From assembly GCF_026210795.1 (NCBI RefSeq), contig NC_089445.1, positions 1,984,001 through 2,048,000 on the forward strand: a stretch of 64,000 nt of DNA, written 5' to 3'. How positions within the stretch are numbered: position 1 is the first letter of the stretch; the number at the start of each line of letters is the position of its first letter. Origin of the DNA: Rhizophagus irregularis (Eukaryota; Glomeromycota; Glomeromycetes; Glomerales; Glomeraceae). The notes under the pieces are model-generated. The model worked only from the letters and a program-made list of their open reading frames with translations, was not told the DNA's origin and searched no databases. A program made the position numbers and the translations under genes. Below, in pieces: positions 22,176 to 34,829 of the stretch.

Positions 22176-23220
22176 TTCAACAAAAAATGCGAGAGAAGCG
22201 GGAAAAGAGAAAGAAAAGAGAAGGGAAATGTAAAAGTAAAGGGAAAAGGGAGGAAAGGAAAAGGAAAGAATAAGGGAGAGATGAAAGAAGGATACGAAGG
22301 GAAGTAAAAGGGTGAACGAAGGAAAAGGGAAGAATGAAAAAAAAAGTAAAAAAAAGTTTAAAAGAAAAAAAAAAGTTTAAAAGAAAAAAAAGTTTAAAAA
22401 AAGTTGATCAAAGTCATCGAACTGCGGATTATATCACATGCACGTGATACATAATTTTATATAAATAGGGCCATAGGGGTTTCTCCGAAATTTGAATTCT
22501 TTTTTTTTATATTTTTAATATATAAATTTTATGAAAAACCCGTAGGGTTTTTAATGTAATTAGATTATACACCTAGTATATATTAACGTTAATGGTAATT
22601 AGATTATGTTATAAATAATTAATTGTGAAATTCATTATACAATATTTTGTACAATATATACATAAGTAAAATCTTGTGAAACATTGTAAAAAATTATAAG
22701 ACTCATTGAAAAATGTATCAGAATTATATATTTTACAATTGAATGTGAATAAATTAATATTAAAAATGGATTGTTAGAAATATTGTACTATATATTTTCA
22801 GATTTAAAATACCTTGTACAAGGCTTGTACAAGGATCGCACAATGCATTATGAAAATTTAGCATTGTTAGCAAAGTTTTGTCTCATAATTTTACCTTATA
22901 TATAGTGTGACCTTTTAAAATTATATTGAATTTTACCTTAAATTTTTAGAAACTTAAATTTTCTTTAAAAGCATTCAATTATTAAATAAAGTATTTTACA
23001 ATAGTTTAAAATTTTTTTAAACATTTATTAATTAGAGAATTTCAAATTATACATGGATGTTTGAAACCCGTATTATCAATCACGTGATATAATAAATTTT
23101 TAAAATTAAACCCGTATTATTACAAGTCACGTACTGTTTATTTTTGCATTACATTTTGTAGCTGTATCGATTACTTTGTTCTTTTCTCTTCTTTTCATTA
23201 TAAGAAATTAAGAATATAAG
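22176..23220. other. Purine tract and AT-rich spacer
   Basis: 22190-22420 is an almost pure purine (GA-rich) tract on the plus strand. It is followed by AT-rich DNA. A TATA-like TATATAAATAG is at about 22459 but no gene follows it closely. The remaining sequence shows nothing recognisable. Confidence 0.5.
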
Positions 23221-25960
23221 ATGTTTAGTAATAACAATAATACCCATCCTTATGATAACACCCATAATTATAATAATATTCGTGATAATATTCCTAACAA
23301 TAATACCCTATTTTATGATGCTTATGAAAATTTTCTTTATGACAACACTCATGAAAGTCTACCACCCACTTATGATAATAATACCTACTATGAAAATCTA
23401 TCTTATAACGTCTGTTTACCCTATGACACTCTTAAAAATCTATCTTATAATACCTATCTACTTTATGATACACACAAAAATTTTTCTCACGATGTCATCC
23501 TAAATTATGATATCCCTCACGAAAATCTAAATGAAAACCTATCTGATTGTAATGAAAATCAATCTAATTAAGTAATAAAATTTTTTTTCTTCTATCATTA
23601 ATTTCATCTTCTAATAAGCAATCTAATTATTTTGTTTCTAATGTTTGTTAATAGGATTATGAAACAAGTAATAATGAAGATGAATTGGTTGAACTTACAG
23701 ATTCTTTGAAATTGATTGCTGGACTAACCTTCAACAGCTGGAACGAATTTAAGAGTTGGATTAATAGATTTGCTTTAAAAGAAGGTTTTAGCTATAAAAT
23801 CAGATCAAGTGAGAAGATTGAAGGCATGATATAAAGGGTAGTCTATGAATGTATCAAATCAGGTTCAAATACTTCTCAAGTAACTTTTAATCCAACTAAA
23901 AGACACAATGTCAGCTTTTCAAAAACATCATGCTCTTGGAAACTTAATGTTACCTGTCCAAAAACAAGTGATGTTATAAAGATCAATTTTTTTAATAATG
24001 AACATAATCACTCACTTACTTTAATAGTTCATGAAATAGCACCGCGATTTTGAAAATTAACGCCTAAAATGCTGGCAGATATTGAAAAGTATGTGATTCA
24101 AGGTCAAATGGACTCAGCATCTATTTATCCTTTACTTAAGTATGACTATCCAGATCAACTTATATATAAAAAGGATTTGTACAATGTGATCTATCAATTT
24201 CGTCAAAAAAATAACCCTGGAGATACAAATGCTTTTCAGCCCTATGAAAAAAAAAATTCTTTAAAATATACTTAAAATGTACTTATATATTTTAAAATAT
24301 ATCTAAAATGTACTTAAAATTTTTAAATGTACTTAAAATATACTTAAAATTGCAATTTTAAGTATATTTAAAGTATGAAATTTTATACTTAAATTATATT
24401 TAAAATATACTTAATTGCAATTTAAATATAATTTAAGTATAATTTAAGTACAAAATTTTACACTTTAAATATACTTAAAATTGCAATTTTAAGTATATTT
24501 TAAGTATATTTTAAAATGTTAAGTATATTTTAGATATATTTTAAAAATATATAAGTATATTTTAAGTATATTTTAAAGAAATTTTTTTTTATAGGGCAGA
24601 TGCTTGAATTATTAATGCAATGGAAAGATTCCAATCCACTGTGGATTGTAAAACTTCAGCTAGATCCTGTCTCAAGAAAACTAAAATCTCTCTTGTAGAT
24701 GTCACCTACACAAATAAAAGGAACTATATAACAAATAAAATGATATTACTATTATTAATACTACCTACAATACAAACAGATTTCAAATGATGCTTTGCAT
24801 CATAGCTGTAATTGATAATAACTACAAGTCACAAATTGTTGCAACTGCTATAATTGATGATTAAACACTAAATACATACTAATGGTTATTTGATGCTATT
24901 CTTACTGAAACAGGTATTTCTTCTGGAGTTATTTTTACTAATTCAGATCCTTCTATGATTCAATTAATTAAAGAATTTTATGTGAATACCAAGCATCTAT
25001 TATGCATTTTTCATATTGATTTGAATCTTCAAAAAAAACTCAAGGGAAAATTAGGAAATAAGTTTGAAGAATTTCGCCATAAGTTCTATATATGCAGGAA
25101 TTCTCTTTGTGAAAATTTATTTGAACTTTGATGGAATAAATTAATTGATCAATATCCAGCAGCAGCAAAGTATTTGTCTGATACACTTTATATTAATAAA
25201 GAGTCTTAAGCAATACCTTGGATTCATAAAAGATTTACTACTGGAGCACAAAACATACAGAGAATTGAGTCAATCAATAGACATATATATGATAAAGTTG
25301 ATCAAACCACTTCATTATATGATTTACTACTTAGTATCAAAGATCACGTTAGAAATGAAGAACATTTTGAATATTTTGAACTTAAACGAAATGCCATATC
25401 TACAATTGGTATGCCAATGCTAAATACAAGATTTTTTGGTTTTGTAGATAATGTCATGAAGGCCTTTTTAACGCCTGTAATGCTTGGAAAACAAAGATCA
25501 CAAATGAATCAGTCTGTATGTTATGATATTAATCGAATTACAGAATGGCAAAACTTAATAGATGTAAGTATTAAAGTTTTGATTCTATTAGTATTGATTA
25601 TAATAATCTTAAACTAACAATTACCTTACAGGTGGAGATTGATAATGAAGAGATAAGCAATGGAATCAGGGAACAAGAACAAGATGTTCGGCAAATTCTT
25701 TTCAAATCCTTGATTAAGAATATATCACCAGAAGCAATCCTAGAAGTATGGTTTGTCTGAGCAACTAGAACTCAAGTAATTGATCATTATATGGTTCTGC
25801 TTGATGAAGAAACACATTTATGCACTTGCCTTCTCTTGATCAATAAAGGATTAATATGCCAGCATTTTTTTCGAGTTGGTACTTATTTTCAACATGTGGC
25901 ATTTCACATGAATATTATTCCAAGCCGATAGTACAGTGATAGTATCTAGATATCAATATT
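23221..25960 (+). pseudogene. MULE (Mutator-like) transposase pseudogene
   Basis: A 116-codon Asn/Tyr-rich N-terminal ORF (23221-23571) ends in TAA directly before a GTAATA donor; the acceptor is at 23654. The next block gives FNSWNEFKSWINRFALKEGF and SWKLNVTCP, the FAR1/WRKY-like zinc region of MULE proteins, but with in-frame stops (for example after KIEGMI and after HEIAPRF). After a palindrome (24247-24590) the transposase core follows: IVATAIIDD, WLFDAILTETGISSGVIFTN, LLCIFHIDLNLQKKLKG, then TTGAQNIQRIESINRHI, with further stops. Near 25815 it ends in a SWIM-type zinc motif, CTCLLLINKGLICQHFFRV (C-x-C...C-x-H). Order and motifs fit MULE transposases; at least six nonsense codons make it inactive. 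Confidence 0.85.
24247..24590. repeat. Near-perfect 340-bp palindrome inside the MULE
   Basis: Two arms of about 165 bp built from TACTTAAAATATACTTAAAAT-like phrases face each other around a short AT-rich centre. The left arm begins AATTCTTTAAAATATACTTA and the right arm ends ATATTTTAAAGAAATT. The phrase AATTGCAATTTTAAGTATAT recurs in both arms. It interrupts the coding sequence between NAFQPYE and the next block, so it is an insertion: a foldback-type or MITE-like element with no coding capacity. Confidence 0.8.
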
Positions 25961-26346
25961 CAGTTAGATAATCTTTCTCCTATTTTGGTATATGATACAT
26001 AAACAGAAGATAGAGTAAGAATGGAAAAAAGTATTACCTTTCACCACTTTTTTTCATTTCGGGTTGATTCACATGTTTTCAATTTGGCTATAAAATCAAT
26101 TATCGCAGTTTTCAAAATTGTGCTACCCCCTGCAGATCACCTGATAAAAAAAATTATGAGATTTTTAAGTAAAAAGTAAAACTTCCTTAACAAAACAGCT
26201 GTTATACCGTGATTTTATACGATTCTTTTGCAATTATAGCACCTTTAGCAACTTCTGCACACACTGCACTCTAAATATTTCCTATTATTTTTGGTCAGTT
26301 GTGCGATTATTTGACCAAAAAGTTTTCGATTATAACCATTTACTTG
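25961..26346. other. Spacer between the two transposase genes
   Basis: No gene. It probably contains the left end of the IS630/Tc1-type element that follows, but no inverted partner for it could be identified downstream. Confidence 0.4.
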
Positions 26347-27536
26347 ATGCCACCAGCTTTCAGCACTGATTTGAAGTGGCGAATAGTATATTTATACTAT
26401 GATGGTTTTTCTACAAAGAAAATTGCGCAAATACTCTATATGAGTAAGTATACTGTGAAGAAAGTTTTGAGGATTTACAGAAAGTGAGGATGTATAATTG
26501 ATCCATGGCTAAAAAAAGCTGGACAATGCAAAACTTTCAATGGAGAGGATATGAAGGCAAGTTTAAGCATCAATAAAAGGACATTTTCAGTTATTGTGAA
26601 ATAATCATTACACTTTTAACAAACTAAATCAATATAGGCATTAAAGGCACTTGTAGCCGATAAGGTGGATTGGTATTTGGATGAACTTGTATCTGAAATG
26701 GATGTTTTAACTGGAAAAAAAGTATCTGTTCCAACATTGTGGCGGTCTTTGCGTTTTTGTGGTATTACACGGAAAAAAGTAAATATAGTAGTTGAGTTAT
26801 ATATTATCATTTTATTTTATTTTATTATTTTTTTTTAACTGATCATGAATTATATAATAGCTTCATAAAAATGCTAAAGAACGAAATGAAATACTTCGCG
26901 GTGCATTTATTGCCAACATGGGAATCAATTATACTCCTGATCAACTAGTTTTTTTGGACGAAAATGCAAAAGATGAACAGAGTTTATCACATGGATATGG
27001 ATATTCTTTGATAAACACATGTGCAAGGAAAAGTGTAGTATTTGTACGTGGTAAAAGATATACAATCTTACCCGCTTTATCATTGCAAGGATTTATAGCA
27101 ATTGATATTATGGAAGGGAGTTGCACTAAAGAGCGATTCAAGGATTTTGTTATTTCTGATGTGGTAAGATATATAATCAGTTTATATTGTAAATATTTTG
27201 GGATCACTAATCTGTTTTTATGTTATTTAGCTACCTAAAATGAATCCATATCCTGGCCCTAACAGTGTTATTGTTCTTGATAATGCGAAAATTCATCATG
27301 ATGAGGGCCTAATTGAATATTTACAAGCATTTGGAATTCGTGTAGAATTTCTTCCTCCTTACTCTCCTGATTTGAACCCCATTGAAACTTCCTTTTCAGT
27401 GATGAAAAGTTTTTTGAAAAGAAATCGTGATTATATAGAAAGTTTTAATGATCCCATCTATGCACTTTTTATAGCAAGTCTTCATATCACACCCACAATG
27501 GCAGAAAGTTTTTTTAGGGGAACAGTATATCTTTAG
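26347..27536 (+). pseudogene. IS630/Tc1-type DDE transposase, spliced, one nonsense codon
   Basis: Four exons, 26347-26556, 26638-26778, 26861-27163 and 27231-27536, join in phase to 319 codons. The N-terminus has a helix-turn-helix: LKWRIVYLYYDGFSTKKIAQ then MSKYTVKKVLRIYRK. TGA at 26485-26487 follows directly in an otherwise open frame (GCIIDPWLKKAG continues). The second exon gives KKVSVPTLWRSLRFCGITRKK. The catalytic triad is complete: VFLDENAKDEQSL (Asp), VIVLDNAKIHHD (Asp) and PYSPDLNPIETSFSVMK (Glu). Intron 1 appears to use a GC donor (GAAG|GCAAGT). Apart from the TGA the gene looks intact, so it may be a young pseudogene, a readthrough product or an assembly/sequence error. Terminal repeats were not found. 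Confidence 0.85.
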
Positions 27537-27761
27537 TTAATAATATAGATGTGAATAAAATTCAATAAAATGTATATATTAGAATATTTAGATAGACGGA
27601 AAAAGAAAAAGAATTTCAGGTTTACTTGTAATAATTTTCTTATTTGTTATAAATGTACAAATAAAAATTCAAATTTCAACTTGTAAACATATCAAATTTA
27701 TTATAAATCCATTAAACTATTACAATTATTACAATAAATGTTCATAAAATACTAAATTTAC

Positions 27762-29324
27762 TTATTCATATCGCTTTGCTGCAGCTTTAATGGTTTTGCG
27801 CCAACCAATTGTCTTCACGCCTAAAATTTGAAAATCATTCTCATCTAAATCTTTGATATGTTTAACAGATATATTTTGTTCATTAAACACATCAATAAAC
27901 TGCATAAAATCCCCATTGTCGCCTTCATCTTTATCTATCTTTTTCAAGAATTCTTCTATGCTTGGAATTGGAAGTTGTGATGTTACGCTAAAATTAGAGA
28001 CAGGTGCCAAAGGTTCCCTAACCATGCAATACTGAGGAGATATATACTGAATAGGCTGAATAGGATACATTTGTGACATTTGTGATGCCATCAATGTGGC
28101 CGATGAATGCACATTATTTTTTGTTGCATGTTGTACAGCAAAATCTGGGTGGGTTGGTGCAATTTCAATAGTTGCAGTCCCATCCATCTAAGAGTAAATT
28201 ATTACCAAATATTATTAACAATAATTGTAAATCATATCCAATTGGTAATACTTACAATGCTTTCTGCCCACATTGCGAGAAGTTTTGCTGTCAACTTTAA
28301 ATGAATTCCCGAAGCAACATAACATGGCACATTATCTTGAGAACAATGCCACTGCTTACGGAGTTTAGATACTAACTTACCAATCACTTTTTGATGAGGA
28401 GTTAGACCTGATACCTTAGGAATAGAATTCACTTTCTTCTTTTTCAAATTATTTTCTTCTTCGTCAGATTCAAGAATCTCATCCTTAAATTATATAGTCA
28501 GTTTCCAATAAATGTAAATTCATAAATTATAATTATATAATTTCTTACCTCCACTTGCTTTTTTTTTTTCTTACCAATTTTTCGGTTCATACTTGCAATT
28601 ACAACAACTTCCTTTTTCATTTTGAATAATTTTTTATACTCAATCAAAAACTTTTCAAAATCCTTTAACTCGCTTAACTCCAAACCTCCACCATTTGATT
28701 TAGCTGATTTGAAAGCTAAAGAGTATTCTGCTTGATCAATTTCTTCTCCTATCATAGTTTCAATATATTTTTGTATTTGAGTAACAAATTTCTTGAAAGT
28801 TGAAGTGTCAAAAGTAAGCCACTTTCCAGGTAATTGCTTTCCATCTACTTTTTTTACAATAAGAGTGAACGAAATTTCATCATGTTGATCAACACTTTCA
28901 TTTTCACTAGAAATAGAACACATATCTTGAGAACTGACAATTTTATCAACATCAATAATAACAGAAGAAACTATAGATTCATCATTAGAATTAGTGGGTT
29001 TTTCTTTAGTAATAGCTTTAGTTTTATTGGAAATTCTTTGAAACTGACTATTACATGTAGAACAAAAAGTAAAAATAAATCTTTTTTTAAAATTACTATT
29101 ATACTGTATAAATAAAGTGTGTTTCGTTCTTGAATAAAGGTTTTTTTACAAAGAAGCATATTAAGCTTAAAATTTCGTGAAAATGAATGTGAAACTACTT
29201 TAGTTCGGTTACTTAGTTTAGGTTTTATTGTCTTATCACACTTACACACTTCAGTATTTAGGTCACAGCCGCAGTACATACATTTGCGACAACCATAACA
29301 TGTACTAATTTCGTATTTAACCAT
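27762..29324 (-). CDS. Zinc-cluster and SAM-domain protein with a homopolymer frameshift
   Basis: Three exons on the minus strand: 29324-28549, 28483-28256 and 28187-27762. The N-terminus is Cys-rich (MVKYEISTCYGCRKCMYCGC then CKCDK; Cys at 9, 12, 15, 18, 20, 27, 29), with a further C-x-x-C (FCSTCNSQF) at about 29040-29060. The frame breaks once in the first exon at a run of seven A (plus-strand T7 at 29082-29088). Past it the frame continues through VKKVDGKQLPGKWLTFD, KKKKKKQVE, the second exon (DEILESDEEEN, ...WHCSQDNVPCYVASG) and the third. The C-terminus SIEEFLKKIDKDEG...ISVKHIKDLDENDFQILGVK and IGWRKTIKAAAKRYE has the layout of a sterile alpha motif, a protein-interaction module. Function unknown. 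The single slip may be a sequencing artefact or a pseudogene lesion. Confidence 0.65.
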
Positions 29325-29479
29325 ACTAAAGAAACTAAAGAAAAATAAGACGTGACAAAAAAAACTGATGAACGCGTTGTAAAAATTTACCGTGAGCTTT
29401 ATTTTGTATCTGGTAACACAAAAATAATAATCAATAATCAATAATCACAAAATGATAATCATGTCATACAATACAATCA

Positions 29480-29875
29480 ATGGATCTACAGAATTTTGAA
29501 AACTGCGATAAAGCTATTTATGCAGAGTTATTTGGATTATCAAAGAAAGCCATTGATTGTGCACTTAAAGCCAATATGCAATATGAGTTGATGAATTTAC
29601 TCAAGTCTTTTATCTATAATACACATAATAAGAATGTTAAAATTCAAGAAACTCAAGAAACCTTTACTGATATTAATAATCCTGCTATTACTAAACATAA
29701 AGGACGACCTCTAAAAAGATTTAAATCTAGTGTAGAAACTTTGGGAAAACGGGTTTTAAAGGATAGTACAAAAGTTAATATGATAACAGACAATGTTATA
29801 GTAGAAGAGGAAACAAATAATACAAAAGGGCGAAAATGTAGAAAGTGCAAGCAATATGGACATTATGCAAAATAG
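29480..29875 (+). CDS. MULE-type C-terminal fragment with truncated zinc knuckle
   Basis: 131 codons starting at ATG 29480, 156 bp from and divergent to the SAM gene. It reads YAELFGLSKKAIDCALKANM, then a linker with ITKHKGRPLKRFKSS and finally GRKCRKCKQYGHYAK followed by TAG, cutting a CCHC zinc knuckle (C-x2-C-x3-GH-x4-C) before its last Cys. A 'FGLxKKAxxxAL... KHKGRP.KR... zinc knuckle' tail is what I would expect at the C-terminus of FAR1/MULE-like fungal proteins, and that tail is missing from the MULE pseudogene at 23.2-26.0 kb on the same strand. It may be that gene's displaced 3' end or another relic. Independent function is doubtful. Confidence 0.45.
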   Translation: MDLQNFENCDKAIYAELFGLSKKAIDCALKANMQYELMNLLKSFIYNTHNKNVKIQETQETFTDINNPAITKHKGRPLKRFKSSVETLGKRVLKDSTKVNMITDNVIVEEETNNTKGRKCRKCKQYGHYAK

Positions 29876-32800
29876 TTGTTAGATTATAGCATGTATACGT
29901 ACTTTTAATAGTATGTATATGCATATATGTGCATTTAAATTTTATAATAAAAATAATAAAAAAAATTTTGCACATAATGAAAATATTATCACGTGATACA
30001 TGTTTAAACGCCTGAAAAATCAATTTTTTATTAATCACGTGATGCTGTATTTGAGACACTTGTGTACGAATAAAAATTGCCTATTAATTAATACAAAATT
30101 TTATTATTTTTATTACTATAAATAAATTTTAATATAAAAAAATACAAAATATAAATTTGCAAATTATTAAAAATCCAGTGATCTGATTTTGATAACTTTT
30201 ATACCATTAGAATCATCTCATTAAGACAATTTTAATAGTAGTAAAATCATTTTTCTAGGTTTAATATTGACTGAGATAAAGGTTAATAAATTTTATTAAT
30301 TAATTAAAAAATTATTAAAAATTTTCTATGCTAAAATGAAGTAAAATTAGTTATTTAATATAAAAATAATGCTGAGAAATTACAAAATTTTTTAAAAAAA
30401 TTTATGGATATGATTTTCTCCTCTCTTACCCCATCACCACCCTTTTGTTCTAAAGTTCTTTATATAAATTTTTATCATTACACTATCACGTCTATAATAA
30501 TTTCTATCTCATCTAAATTTGTTTATATTTTGATATTTAAAGTTGTTACACCATCACGTTTAAATCTTATTATAATTTTGTTACACCATCACATCTAAAG
30601 TTTTTATAAACTTGTTACATCGTCACGTCTAATTCTTTTTATAAACTTGTTATACTATCACGTCTTTTTTTATTACGTGTTATTTATTACAATTAAGGGG
30701 TAAATTTTCATGTTGTATTTATTTATAAAATTAAGGGTCTAATTTATAATATAAATTTTACCTTAATATATACTGAAACCTATACAAATTATTAATTCAT
30801 TTTACCTTATAAAACCAAAGACTTCCTTTAATTTTACCTTATAAAACTAGTGCCCTTTTTTTATTATATATATAATTTTATCTTTAACAATTAAGAAACC
30901 TAAAATTTAATTTTACTATAAATTTTACCACAGATTTTCAGACATTTATATTAGAAGTAAGCGGGTCCTTACAGAAATACAACAATAGCAACGTTAAACT
31001 TTTACAAATTGATTGTTACCAGCCAAAAAGAAATTATTAATTTTGTGAAATTGATATCGTATTAGTAACAAATCTGAAATAATTTATAAAGAATTATGAA
31101 TACAAAAAGTAAAAAAAAATATTTTATATTAAAACAAATTATTCTAATAATTTATTTGTTCACACAAAATGTCTGTCTGATACGTGATGAAGTACTTCTG
31201 ACTTTCCGTTCCTAGTATGTTAACAAATATTTACAGACAAAATCATAGTTTTGATTTTAATTTTTAATAAATTAAAGGTGTTAGATAGACTGCAAACGAT
31301 ACTTTTAAATATTTAAAAATATCAAAACAATAACTTGCATTTCATCTTTAATAACATGTGATTTTAATATCATAAATTATTAATAAACCTTTATTCGAAT
31401 TTAATATAAAATATTATGTTTTATTTTTTCGAAAAGAATATTATTGTTAATTTCTCATTAATTATTTATTATGCTTACAAAAAAACTTTTAATTTAGCAC
31501 TTTTTTTTTTAATAATTATATCTTTATTTACTAATATTTATTTTTTAATTTTTTATCTGGATAAATTATAAATTTTAAATTTAATATCATATTTAATATA
31601 TATAACATTCTAAATTATATAAATTTAACAATTACAGTTCAAGTCACATTATATTTAATTTATAATAAAAGCAATTATAATGGATAATAAAAGAAGGAAA
31701 AACTCTTTCAATTTGAAATTAATAATTAAATAAATTAAGTATATGAATTATAAATGTAACCTTTAATAATGATAAATGGCAAAAATATACTAATAATATT
31801 AAAAATACTTTTCTTTAATAACAAATATAAATAAGTTCTTATACTGTAACTGATATATATATAGTAGTGATAATGGTAAATAATCTGATTATTGGCCATT
31901 TTGGAATAATTCTGAATGACTTTTAAATGATTTAATTATTTAAGTTATTTGTCATTTAAGTTATTTAGATTTAATGCTAAACTAATTTAGATTAAAATTA
32001 TAATGCCAGCTAGAATTACAAATTTTTAATAATTTTATTTGCAAAATATTGAAATTGTATAAATAATTTTGGTCAGAATTATGGTGTTATTTTTAAATAA
32101 CTAGATTATTTGTCATTTAATATTAAAATGACTAAATAATATATAACCAGTTATTTGAATTATTTGAAGTCATTTGAATTACTTGTTATTAATAGATATC
32201 ATAATTTATAAATATAATATTTATTAAATTTTACTATAATAAAATTAATGTACTTTTGAAAGATTAAAAGCATTAATAAAAACATTTTTGAAAGATTGAA
32301 TGCATAATTTTCTAATAAAACTATTTGGATTGAAAGCTTCCAACCAAATTTTTATACTATTAAAATACAAATGCATATTACTGGTCTAATTGGTCTAATA
32401 TAAGTTTTCTTTTTATGAAGTATTTATCATAACCTATATATATGTAATATTTATTAAATTTTATTATGACAAATTTGGTTTAATATAAGTTTTCTTTTTT
32501 TAAAGTACTTTGTTTATTATTATTATTATAGTTAAAATATTTTAAAATATTTTAAATTTTAATAACAAATTTAAAGAAATTTAAAAAATTTATACTGTTA
32601 AACTATATATAATTAATTCATTTTATGATATCTATATACTTTACAGTTTACAGTATTATTAGTTAGTAGTAAAAGTTCAACTACATTACTAGTTGCACTA
32701 TTAATTTGAATTATTCTTACAATTAATATATAAATTTCTAATGGATATAATTTACTGTATAATAAAAACATTATAAAAAAGTAATTTTACAAAGCCTATG

Positions 32801-33070
32801 TTCACTTTGTGTAATATCAGTGTTAAACTTAATATTTTAGAAATAAAATTTATTAATAAAAATAAAATATTATAAAAGCTATATTTATATAAAATATTTC
32901 CAAAATAAAAATAAAATTACAGTTCAATGAGTTCATTCTTTTTATAGCGAATTTTTATATAGTAAATAATTTGCTATAATGAAGAAAAGTTTAGGTACAG
33001 TTGTACAGATTTTTTTATATATAATAAAATGACCTTCAATATAGTGAATTTCTTACTATAATGAATTTTA
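29876..33070. other. Long AT-rich gene-free stretch
   Basis: No gene supported over 3.2 kb. At 30475-30670 a unit like TTTTTATAAACTTGTTACACCATCACGTCTAAA recurs four to five times at about 45-bp spacing. 30975-31090 (AGCAACGTTAAACTTTTAC...) is repeated in the same orientation at 34965-35060. 31800-31960 contains sequence shared, inverted, with 13080-13190. The rest is AT-rich without recognisable structure. Confidence 0.55.
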
Positions 33071-33135
33071 TTTATGGATTTACTATAATAAGGGTAAACT
33101 GCATGTTAAATATTTTCAATTAAAGTAAATGGGTT

Positions 33136-34829
33136 TTAATTTTCTTTATCTATAACAAAGAAAAATAGTTTAATTAAATTTAATAGATCAAAAATCATAT
33201 GCAAAAGAAATTACCTTTAAAATTAATATAATTAATATTAAGTTCAGTTAAATCATTTGTTAATAAGAATTCTGTAAAATAAAGAATTATTATTACTCTA
33301 AATAGATTTAAATAATTTAAATAATTATATTTAATTAAAATTACCTGAACATTCCAAATCATCATTGTCTGCATTTTTGGATTCTGGAAGATTTTTAAAA
33401 TCCAAAAGTTTACTTGTATAAACTGCTTGAGGATGTGTTGTATATAAGAGATTACTAGCAGATGATAATGGTAATTGAACCATTGAAGATGATAACTTTT
33501 TATTAATATCATCTGTTTCTTCTAATTGCCTATAAATTACAGAATCCACTTTATTCCGATAAACAGGATCCCATAAATCCTCCATTAATGTAAATAATTC
33601 ATCTGCATTAGGTCGTTTTAAAGGGTCTGCATCCCAACATTGATTAATAATGTCAAAAATTAATTGAGGAGTTTTATAGTCAGATTTTGGCCTAAGTCCT
33701 TGGCAGATTCGAATAGCTAAGAATCCATCATGAGCAATATTATAATAAGGAGGAAGCCCTGTACAAATTTCATATGCAATAATTCCATATCCATAAATAT
33801 CACTTGCTTGCGTATATTCTTTTCCTCTTAAAACTTCTGGATCTACATAAGGTAATACTCCATATATTTTTTTATTACTATTTTTATTGGATTTGACATT
33901 TGCTGGTTGACATAGTCCCAAATCAGTAATATAAGCACAAGTACCTTCAGTATGGCTGGTTAATATATTTCCACTATGAAAATCACGATGAATTAATCCT
34001 TTGTTATGAATTTCTTTAAGACCAGATGCAATACTACGTAAAATCCACAATTTTGAGTACCAATTCGTTGAAATGAAATAGTTATTTAAATGTTGCCTTA
34101 AACTTCTATGTTTTAAATCCATCACCATCATAAAATTATTTGTTTTTGGATCTTTGGTAATACCATGACAACGAACTATAAAATCCAAAGCAGTATTATT
34201 TTTATATACCAAAATATGTGATTCAATCTTAAAAATAAATTATAGTTAGTTAAACATTTATAAAGGCTAATATTCATAAGAAAATATCTTACTTCTTTTA
34301 AAAAATCTGCCGTAATGCCTTGTGAATTATATAAACATTTTAAAGCAACTTCTGACATCGGTGCTCTCCCCCATCGATTAATATCATCACGCCAGCAACC
34401 AATAAAACCATCTTTCCAAACTGCTTTAAAAGTAGCTCCAAATCCCCCTTTTGCTAAATATTCAACATCTTTAAAGTTATCATATTCAATCCACTCTATA
34501 ATTAGGGTATCTTTAGTGGCTTTTAATTGTACTTTTTGGATAAACTCATCAACATCATGATTTCCACTTGTCCAATTCTTGAAATTTTGTTTAAAACGTT
34601 GTGAATTACATGCCCGACAATATCCAATATTAGTTTCAGGCTGTTTACAAAAGTTACATAAACCATATTTTATATAACGTTCTTTTAATTCTTTGTCTGT
34701 TATTAGTTTATCAATTAATGATTTTTGTTCTTCAGTCAAGCGGCCATATCTATCAAAATCTTTTATTTGTTCAAGTACATCATCGCTTAGTTTAATTTCA
34801 TCCATTTTAATAAATAATTTATTAAACAA
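33136..34829 (-). CDS. TKL-type protein kinase with N-terminal zinc-binding module
   Basis: Four exons, 34829-34293, 34227-33345, 33271-33215 and 33149-33136, join in phase to 496 residues; the last two tiny exons are less certain. The N-terminus has a C-x2-C...C-x2-C pair (Cys58, 61, 71, 74; CNFCKQPETNIGYCRACNSQ). Kinase landmarks: glycine loop KGGFGATF (128-134), VALK Lys164, HRDFHSGN (259-266), DLG in place of DFG (281-283), then GVLPYVDPEVLRGKEYTQAS, DIYGYGIIAYEI and the C-lobe Arg in DPLKRPNADEL. All catalytic residues are present, so it should be active. This tyrosine-kinase-like family is known to be highly expanded in Rhizophagus; substrates are unknown. An alternative start is Met9 (MDEIKLSDD). 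It is the parent or sister of the pseudogene at 14.6-20.1 kb. Confidence 0.92.
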
